Assembly (NCBI GenBank): GCA_945828175.1
Contig: CALZQD010000149.1
Span: forward strand, 1-5,022
From: an uncultured Bacteroidales bacterium
GTDB lineage: Bacteria > Bacteroidota > Bacteroidia > Bacteroidales > Muribaculaceae
Reading direction: 5' to 3'
DNA length: 5,022 bases
Position numbers and translations under genes: made by a program. The notes below the pieces were generated by a model that saw only the letters and a list, made by a program, of their open reading frames with translations, did not search any database and was not told where the DNA came from. This document shows, piece after piece, positions 1 through 5,022 of this stretch (within the stretch, counting starts at the first letter, position 1; every line of letters starts with the position of its first letter).

Positions 1-78
1 TCATAAATCTACCCTTAATCGTGTATTGGATGATAGTTGCGGATTTTAGGGTATACCAAAAAATAAGGCCTATGGGTC
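1..78. other. AT-rich sequence beyond the terminator, no supported feature
   Basis: No coding sequence, RNA gene or convincing Bacteroidota-type promoter (TTTG / TAnnTTTG) was found here on either strand. It probably forms the spacer or leader between this operon and whatever lies to the left. A minus-strand ATG at 2-4 could start a further gene, but only one base of its reading frame is present. Confidence 0.4.
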
Positions 79-115
79 AAAAAAGAAAGGTGACGCCGCG
101 CGGCGCCACCTTTCT
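79..115 (-). terminator. Rho-independent terminator closing the receptor-lipoprotein operon
   Basis: A 14-pair stem is formed by 84-97 and 102-115 with a 4-base loop at 98-101. On the minus strand it is followed directly by a T run (complement of 79-83). The stem has a GC-rich core (CGCC/GGCG) and an outer AGAAAGGTG/CACCTTTCT part. The only non-Watson-Crick position (93 with 106) is a G-U wobble in minus-strand RNA but an A-C mismatch in plus-strand RNA, and the plus strand has no T run after the hairpin. It therefore works best for minus-strand transcripts. It begins 29 bases after the lipoprotein stop codon. Confidence 0.9.
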
Positions 116-144
116 GATATTGGCTGTATAGGGTTTATTGATTA

Positions 145-2244
145 TTAGTTCCAGGTACAGTCGGCAAACTCGAATTTACCCTTGGCTGTAACTTTGAAAC
201 GGATTGTTTCGTTTGACGAAGTGCCGTTGTAGGTGACGAAGTTGATGACATAATACTGGTCGTATTTCTCACCGGGCATAGCGTCGGGATACATCTTGGC
301 GAGAACGGCCGGCATGACGATTTTTTCGAAGTTCTTCTTCATCGTGCTGACGACTTCTTCGTCGCTAATTTTGCCATAGACCGAGGGCGTCTGCTTTCTG
401 GCGGCTGTCGGACGGAGGTCGACATTGCCCTGGTAGGCTGATGTGCCGGCGAAATACTCGTTGTTGCCGTAGCTTGTCACATAGCCTACACCGCTGGTGA
501 TTGACTCAGACTTGAACTCGGGAACATCGACGTTCTCATAGACCCAGTCGACGCAGGCCTGATAGAACGGACCCGAGACAGCGTTGTTGCGACCTGAGGG
601 CAGGTTGATGTAGATGCTCGGGTCATAGATCCAGGCCGAGCGGCCGCCTTCGCCTGCGACCTTGATGAACTGGTTCATCTCGGTGTTGATGGTGTTGATT
701 TCCCAGACACCGTCGTTGTAGACAGCGCGGCGGCAGTGGTTGCGGATTGTGGTCGAGCCGTCGTAGTAGTTGAAGACGATATACTTCACTGTCTCGTTCT
801 GGGCGTAGGGGAAGTGAGTCTCGAGATATATCGGCAGGTAGGTGTTTGCCTGAGCTGTTGTGAGGCTGTTGTATGAGCCGAGACCCATGGCGGCGTAATC
901 GGCGTTTGTGAGCACAGCGATGTCAGACGGTGCCGACCATGCCGAGCCGTTGTATTCATAGACTTCAGAGAGAGTCTCATATGAGACATTCACGCCGGCC
1001 TTGAACTTGGCGGGTGCTTCCCACGGTGTCTTGCCGTCGACTTCGGTAAGCAGCAGGTTGACAAACGATGAGCCTGATTTGGATACGATATAGCCGCGCA
1101 TCGTCACTGTGGCTCCGTCGGTGAGCAGGGCCTTCATGGCGTTGGGACACTGGTAGGCGCTGCCTGTTGCGTTGGTGGCGCCTTCGACAGCGAAGTTGAC
1201 GTAGTTGCCGCTGATGGTGATTTTACCTGTCACTTCGGCATACTCGGCGAGAACGCCGTTTTCTGAGTTAGCCACTTCGGTGAGGTCGGCCAGATAGTCG
1301 TCGAGCATCGAGCCGTCGATATAGGTCGGAGTGGGGTAGGTCACTTTCTGGTTGCCCATCTTTGTCTCGGCCGATACTGTCAGCTGTAGGGCGCCGCCAT
1401 AACAGCCGCCTGTGGCGGTCAGTTTGAGCCGGTCACCGATGGCATAGTTGTCTGCCACGAACGAGCTGCCGTAGTAGGCGAGGATAGAGCCGCTGTTGTC
1501 GGTGATGATATAGCCTTGTCGGCAGATGGCGGTGACGATACCGCTTACTTCATACGGGCCGCCTTTGGGTGCCACGGTGCTGATGACCGACGAGAGCTCG
1601 AACTCGTCTGTGGGAGGATTCGTACTGCCGCCGCCGAAGATGGGATCCTGGGCTGCGACGTTGTATGTCACGACAGCGAAATCGCCGTCGGCTGCGTCGG
1701 GCAGCTTGTCTTTGAGATATGTCGGGATGAAGGCCGAAGCGGGCTTCGACGGAGCGAAAGCCTCGGTGAAGTCGGTCTCGCTGCCCCAAGCGGCCTGATA
1801 GTCGGCCTCTTCGAGAGTCAGACGCTGTGCCTCGGGAATCTTGGCGAGCTCGGCGGGAAGACCTAAAGAGGTCGGGAAGCTCAGTTTGAGGGTCGAGCGG
1901 ACGTCAAGATAGAAAATCGGGCTGCCGCTGACAGTGGCGATAGAGTCGAGATAGGCCGGAGCATAAATCTCGGGAGTGATCTGTTCGGTGAAATAGCCCT
2001 GTGCTGCGACGCCGGCGAGCTGTTCGAGTTCGCCGCGCTCGATTGCGATGTCGATGTTGGCCTTCATCTTGGCTATTTTGATGACTTCTGACGAGGTCAG
2101 CGTATATTCGACAGTCTCGACGTCGGTGGGAGTCGGTTTTTCAAAGCCCTTAAGGTAGTCGTCGTTCCACGAGTTCTCGTCGCAAGAAGTCACGGCAACA
2201 GCCGCGCAGGCGATGAGAAGGCTTTTTATTGCTGTTGATTTCAT
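145..2244 (-). CDS. Surface-type lipoprotein with repeated modules and tandem OB-fold-like domains, partner of the TonB receptor
   Basis: This 699-residue protein has a lipoprotein signal peptide: Lys2, a hydrophobic stretch at 8-18, and lipobox V-T-S-C with the lipidated Cys21. The residues after it (DENSWNDD) are acidic, as in the surface-export signals of Bacteroidota lipoproteins. The mature part appears to contain degenerate copies of one module at about 46-117, 141-200, 444-517 and 626-694. Each has a Y-x-P-x-YL or similar helix, a K/L-x-P-x-A turn and a V-x-Y strand. Between copies two and three, after a Gly/Pro-rich linker (203-213), lie two OB-fold-like domains, about 217-292 (VSGIVTAI, then GYIITDNSGSILAYYG) and 333-404 (VTGKITISGNYVNFAVEG). 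Residues 518-625 include W-IYDPSIY and a Tyr-rich stretch (YGNNEYFAGTSAYQGN) that I recall from Bacteroidales lipoproteins of unknown function. It has no SusD/RagB features. An in-frame TAA at 2251-2253 rules out a start further upstream. It probably binds a ligand or caps the receptor; this is inference. Confidence 0.85.
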   Translation of the reverse strand: MKSTAIKSLLIACAAVAVTSCDENSWNDDYLKGFEKPTPTDVETVEYTLTSSEVIKIAKMKANIDIAIERGELEQLAGVAAQGYFTEQITPEIYAPAYLDSIATVSGSPIFYLDVRSTLKLSFPTSLGLPAELAKIPEAQRLTLEEADYQAAWGSETDFTEAFAPSKPASAFIPTYLKDKLPDAADGDFAVVTYNVAAQDPIFGGGSTNPPTDEFELSSVISTVAPKGGPYEVSGIVTAICRQGYIITDNSGSILAYYGSSFVADNYAIGDRLKLTATGGCYGGALQLTVSAETKMGNQKVTYPTPTYIDGSMLDDYLADLTEVANSENGVLAEYAEVTGKITISGNYVNFAVEGATNATGSAYQCPNAMKALLTDGATVTMRGYIVSKSGSSFVNLLLTEVDGKTPWEAPAKFKAGVNVSYETLSEVYEYNGSAWSAPSDIAVLTNADYAAMGLGSYNSLTTAQANTYLPIYLETHFPYAQNETVKYIVFNYYDGSTTIRNHCRRAVYNDGVWEINTINTEMNQFIKVAGEGGRSAWIYDPSIYINLPSGRNNAVSGPFYQACVDWVYENVDVPEFKSESITSGVGYVTSYGNNEYFAGTSAYQGNVDLRPTAARKQTPSVYGKISDEEVVSTMKKNFEKIVMPAVLAKMYPDAMPGEKYDQYYVINFVTYNGTSSNETIRFKVTAKGKFEFADCTWN
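163..2109 (-). repeat. Four degenerate protein-level modules within the lipoprotein gene
   Basis: Copies lie at about 1894-2109, 1645-1824, 694-915 and 163-369. The shared pattern is a leading LT-x-x-(x)-x-DY or equivalent (LTLEEADYQAAWG at 142-154; LTNADYAAMG at 445-454), then a helix ending Y-x-P-x-YL or M-P-A-VL, a P-x-A turn (LPDAADGD, FPYAQNET, YPDAMPGE) and an aromatic strand (VVTYNV, IVFNYYDG, VINFVTYNG). The first copy is the weakest (YAPAYLD at 94-100, then PIFYLDV). The repeats are seen in the protein only; the DNA copies have diverged. Boundaries are approximate. Confidence 0.55.
1033..1599 (-). other. Segment encoding two tandem OB-fold-like domains in the lipoprotein
   Basis: This covers lipoprotein residues 216-404. 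The first unit shows the strand order expected of a small OB barrel: a G-x-V-T strand (235-238), GYIITDNSGSILAYYG (244-259), IGDRLKLTA (269-277) and ALQLT (285-289). After a linker rich in Tyr, Pro and Thr (302-309) the pattern returns as VTGKITISGNYVNFAV (338-353), LTDGATVTMRGYIV (374-387) and VNLLLTEV (395-402). Both units share the order: short V-x-G strand, internal strand pair, G-D/D-G turn before a hydrophobic strand, closing strand. Such folds bind nucleic acid, oligosaccharide or protein in other families, so the ligand cannot be assigned. The fold is judged from the sequence pattern alone. Confidence 0.55.
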
Positions 2245-2262
2245 AATGATTTACTGTTTGGC
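2245..2262 (-). promoter_or_regulatory. Short intergenic gap with the lipoprotein translation start region, no Shine-Dalgarno
   Basis: Only 18 bases (minus strand GCCAAACAGTAAATCATT) separate the receptor stop from the lipoprotein ATG. There is no purine-rich Shine-Dalgarno motif, which is usual in Bacteroidota, where AT-rich unstructured leaders commonly serve instead. The gap is too short for a separate promoter, so the two genes are inferred to be co-transcribed. The TAA within it is in frame with the lipoprotein and fixes its start at 2244. Confidence 0.6.
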
Positions 2263-5010
2263 TTAGAAATTGATTTTCAGACGGAGCGAATATGTGCGGC
2301 CGAATGAATAGAAAACACGGGCGGCGTTCTGCCATGTACCTCTCTCGCTCGAGTTGGTGTAGGCGTCGACTACATAATTGTAGTTGAAGAGGTTATAGAC
2401 GTTGCCGTAGATGGTGGCGTTGAAGCCGGCCATCTTGAAGCGGTAGCTTGCGTTGAGGTCGAGCTGCTGGCCCCAGGGAATGCGCCAGGGCTGTGCGACA
2501 TTGAGGGTGCCGCCGTTTTCGAGGTTGCTTGTCGAGATCTGGAAGTCAGAGTAGTTGCGTGCGTTAAACGTCCAGTCGCCGCCGATGCGGAAGCCGCGGA
2601 AGGGGATGAAGTTGGCCGAAATCGAGCCCGTTGTCTGGGCTGAGCCGCCGACGTGGATGCCTTTCTGCTTGATGGTGGCTGTCAGGTGGTCGGGAGCGTT
2701 GATGCCAGAGGCGACGTTACCCTTGGTGTCGGCGAGAGGCTGGCCGAGCTGGTTGTAGAACGAGCCGCTGGCGTCAGAATCCCATTTCCAGTCGCCGAGC
2801 GAGAGCATGGCGTCGATGTTGAGCCACTGGAACGGAACCCAGCTCATGTTGACCTCGACACCCATGTGGAGGGCGTCGACGCCGGCCATGTTGAGGAAGT
2901 AGCGTTCGCCGTAGTGCTCCGAGCGGGTGTCGTTGACCGTACCGCCCTGTGCCGTTGTCTTGTCCATCCACTTGGTATAGTAGCCGTTGACTGTGATGGC
3001 CAGAGGATCTGAAGTGTATCCGTAGCCGAGCTCAAACGAGAAGACCTTTTCGTTGAGGGGATGGTCATTGGTGACGTTAGAAGTGGCTGCCTGAACGAAG
3101 ACGCCTTTCTGGAAGAAGGGAGCGCGGCTGATGAAGCCGGTGTTGAAGAACACGTTGTTGTGCTTGTCGAAGTTATAGTTGGCGCCGCCTTTGATAGTGC
3201 CGCCGATGAAGTTTTTGGTCTTCGAGCGTTCGTGCTCCTTGTCATAGTAGAGGAAGTCGCGGCGCCAGTAGGTGTTGTTGTTCAGAGCGCCGGAGAGCAC
3301 GAGGTTGAGACGTTTGTCGAGCATCGTGTATTCGGCCTGGCCGTAGATGCCTTCCTGAGCTGTGTAGCCGTTGTAGTTGCGGTAGACGACGTCGCCGACA
3401 CCGAGCTTCTCATATTTCCATTCGGGGTTTGCGGCAGCGGCGTTCTGTTCGGGCTTGATGCCTTTGCGGGTCGAGTAGTCGATGAAGTATTCACCGTCAT
3501 AGAGGTCGCTGATGGTGTTTTTGTGTTCGCCGACATAATAGCGTATGTCGAGACCGCCGGTGAGGCTCAAACGGTTGTTGTTGTGCTGGACGATGTCGTG
3601 CTTGTACGATGACACGAGGCCGATCCATTTGTGGGCGTTGCTCGAGCGGCTCATGATAAGCTCAGAGCCTGTGGTGCTCGCCATGTTGAGTTCCTGGATG
3701 GCGGCGTAGTCGAATGTGCCGTCGGGGCAGCGGAAGTCGGTCGTGATCTCGCCCGTGCTGCTGTTAGAGCCATACCAGGCCGAGTAGCTGTATTTGCCGA
3801 GGCCGCTTGCCTGGCCCGAGTTGCCGCCGCCGCTTGCAAACGAAGCGTAGACGGTCGTCGACAGCGAGCGGTTGTCGTCGATCTTCCATGTGTGGGCCAG
3901 CGAGAGCTGGGGCTTGTGATAGTAGTTGTAGCTCGAGTTGCGCCACTGGCCGTGACGGTCATAGCCGAAGGTCGAGTTATATTTATACAAGCTCTCGCCG
4001 CTCATGAAGTTCTTGGCCTGCTTCTGATAGACCTCGATAGAGACGCCGTTGTTGGCGTTACGCTGGTAGTGGGTCTGCGGAGCACCGAAGGCCGTGAACG
4101 ACAGCTGGTGACGCTCGTTGAACTTCTTCGACACGTTGACAAAGTAGTTGTAGCTGTTGAAGGGAGTGCCCTGGATATAGCCGTCGCCCCACTTGCGCGA
4201 ACCGAGGACCGTGATGGCCCAGCCGTTTTTCATCAGGCCGGTAGAGAGCTTCAGACCGATGTTGTTCATCGCGTCGTTGCCCATGCCATACCATACGCTA
4301 CCGCCCTTCTCGACGTCGGTCGAGCGGGTTGTGATGTTGATAGTACCGCCGATTGACGGAGTCGACACAATCGTTGCGCCGAGGCCGCGCTGAGTCTGGA
4401 TGTTCGAAGCCACATCGCCGAGGCCGGCCCAGTTACTCCAGTAGACGCCGCCCCATTCCATATCATTGATAGGAATACCGTTGACCATGACGGCTACGTT
4501 GGCCGACTGGAAACCGCGCATGTTAGTCTTGGCGTCACCGAAACCGCCGCCGGCGCGTGTTGTCCAGACGCCCGGTGTCGTCTTGAGCACCTCGGGAAGC
4601 TCCTGGTTGCCGAGCTTCGTCTCGATAGTGGCAGCCGTGACGTTCGAAGCGGCCACAGGGGTCATGCGCGTGCGTGCGACAGACTGTGTCACAACGACGT
4701 CCTGAAGCATCTTCGTGTCGACAGCGAGCTTGATGCGACCCATGTCGGCTTTAGCGTCGAGGGTGACAGGTTTGTAACCTACATAACTGATGTTGATTTT
4801 TGTTCCCGCCGGGACGGCGATTTTGAATCGTCCGTCAACGTCGGTCGACGTTGCGAGCGGTGTTTTTGCGACTGTGACAGATGCGCCGATGACCGGCTCA
4901 TTGTTTTCATCGACAACGATACCGGAACATTTGATGTCGCCGGGCGCAGCCATAGCTGCGGCACAGGCAATAAAAACTGCCCACGCCAAGAGAAATAGTC
5001 TCTTTAACAT
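2263..5010 (-). CDS. TonB-dependent outer-membrane receptor with N-terminal carboxypeptidase-like regulatory domain
   Basis: This 915-residue protein is predicted to import a ligand across the outer membrane using energy from TonB/ExbBD. Residues 1-22 form a signal peptide (Lys3-Arg4, hydrophobic core, AMA-A cleavage region). Residues about 27-103 are a beta-sandwich regulatory domain with the family pattern GASVTV, then TDVDGRFKI, then YVGYKPV. A TonB box (DVVVT, 104-108) follows. The plug spans about 117-229, with ELPEVLKTTPGVW (137-149), MRGF (164-167), VNGIPINDME (176-185), QRGLGA (207-212) and GGTINITTR (221-229). The rest is barrel, ending in YSLRLKINF with the terminal Phe expected of BAM substrates. 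Length and sequence argue against a classical SusC, which is usually about 1000 residues and has a different signature after the TonB box. The start is chosen because the signal peptide begins there; no in-frame stop is visible in the 12 bases upstream. It is the first gene of a pair with the lipoprotein 18 bases downstream. The family call is secure; the substrate is unknown. Confidence 0.95.
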   Translation of the reverse strand: MLKRLFLLAWAVFIACAAAMAAPGDIKCSGIVVDENNEPVIGASVTVAKTPLATSTDVDGRFKIAVPAGTKINISYVGYKPVTLDAKADMGRIKLAVDTKMLQDVVVTQSVARTRMTPVAASNVTAATIETKLGNQELPEVLKTTPGVWTTRAGGGFGDAKTNMRGFQSANVAVMVNGIPINDMEWGGVYWSNWAGLGDVASNIQTQRGLGATIVSTPSIGGTINITTRSTDVEKGGSVWYGMGNDAMNNIGLKLSTGLMKNGWAITVLGSRKWGDGYIQGTPFNSYNYFVNVSKKFNERHQLSFTAFGAPQTHYQRNANNGVSIEVYQKQAKNFMSGESLYKYNSTFGYDRHGQWRNSSYNYYHKPQLSLAHTWKIDDNRSLSTTVYASFASGGGNSGQASGLGKYSYSAWYGSNSSTGEITTDFRCPDGTFDYAAIQELNMASTTGSELIMSRSSNAHKWIGLVSSYKHDIVQHNNNRLSLTGGLDIRYYVGEHKNTISDLYDGEYFIDYSTRKGIKPEQNAAAANPEWKYEKLGVGDVVYRNYNGYTAQEGIYGQAEYTMLDKRLNLVLSGALNNNTYWRRDFLYYDKEHERSKTKNFIGGTIKGGANYNFDKHNNVFFNTGFISRAPFFQKGVFVQAATSNVTNDHPLNEKVFSFELGYGYTSDPLAITVNGYYTKWMDKTTAQGGTVNDTRSEHYGERYFLNMAGVDALHMGVEVNMSWVPFQWLNIDAMLSLGDWKWDSDASGSFYNQLGQPLADTKGNVASGINAPDHLTATIKQKGIHVGGSAQTTGSISANFIPFRGFRIGGDWTFNARNYSDFQISTSNLENGGTLNVAQPWRIPWGQQLDLNASYRFKMAGFNATIYGNVYNLFNYNYVVDAYTNSSERGTWQNAARVFYSFGRTYSLRLKINF

Positions 5011-5022
5011 GATTGATGATTG

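Noticed and set aside
1..4. Minus-strand ATG at 2-4 as the start of a next gene
   Set aside because: Only one base of reading frame remains in the window and no convincing promoter lies upstream, so it cannot be supported.
50..72. Short palindromes GGTATACC (50-57) and AGGCCT (67-72)
   Set aside because: They are too short and isolated to be distinguished from chance.
1..78. Bacteroidota-type promoter in the left edge region
   Set aside because: On the minus strand a TTTG is followed at about the right spacing by TATCATCC, which matches only the TA of the TAnnTTTG box. On the plus strand TAGTTGCG is also a poor match.
1516..1866. Plus-strand open frame opposite the lipoprotein gene
   Set aside because: It is in the same codon-register antisense frame as above, with a low-complexity translation and no start signal or domain.
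2150..2335. Short minus-strand frame spanning the junction of the two genes
   Set aside because: It overlaps the coding ends of both well-supported genes in another frame and has no recognisable features.
2653..4356. Long plus-strand open frames at 2653-3012, 3061-3612 and 3631-4356, opposite the receptor gene
   Set aside because: They lie in exact codon register with the receptor on the opposite strand. In that frame a stop can only come from sense TTA, CTA or TCA codons, which this gene rarely uses. The translations are Val/Ala/Asp-rich with no recognisable domain.
2263..5010. Calling the receptor a SusC/RagA homologue
   Set aside because: It lacks the usual sequence after the TonB box, is shorter than typical SusC proteins, and its partner is not SusD-like. 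The general TonB-dependent receptor name is safer.

Overview
The window holds one compact two-gene operon on the minus strand, read from right to left, followed by a clear intrinsic terminator. The first gene (start at 5010) encodes a 915-residue TonB-dependent outer-membrane receptor. It has an N-terminal carboxypeptidase-like regulatory domain, a TonB box, a plug and a barrel. The second gene (start at 2244, 18 bases after the first gene's stop codon) encodes a 699-residue lipoprotein that is probably surface-anchored. Together they occupy almost all of the window.

The protein families point to the phylum Bacteroidota, most likely order Bacteroidales. Evidence is the regulatory-domain/TonB receptor, the partner lipoprotein with acidic residues right after the lipid-anchored cysteine, and the lack of a Shine-Dalgarno sequence before the lipoprotein start. 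The fairly GC-rich coding sequence with AT-rich edges would suit a gut lineage such as Muribaculaceae, but this placement is a guess.

Layout by plus-strand coordinate: 1-78 is AT-rich sequence with no supported gene; 79-115 is the terminator; 145-2244 is the lipoprotein gene; 2245-2262 is the intergenic gap; 2263-5010 is the receptor gene; 5011-5022 is the tail of its leader. The promoter lies off the right edge.

The likely joint role is capture of a ligand at the cell surface by the lipoprotein and energy-dependent import through the receptor. This resembles SusC/SusD in logic, but neither protein looks like SusC or SusD in sequence. The ligand cannot be read from the sequence. The most interesting observation is in the lipoprotein. 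It appears to be built from about four degenerate copies of one small module, with a pair of OB-fold-like domains inserted inside the second copy.
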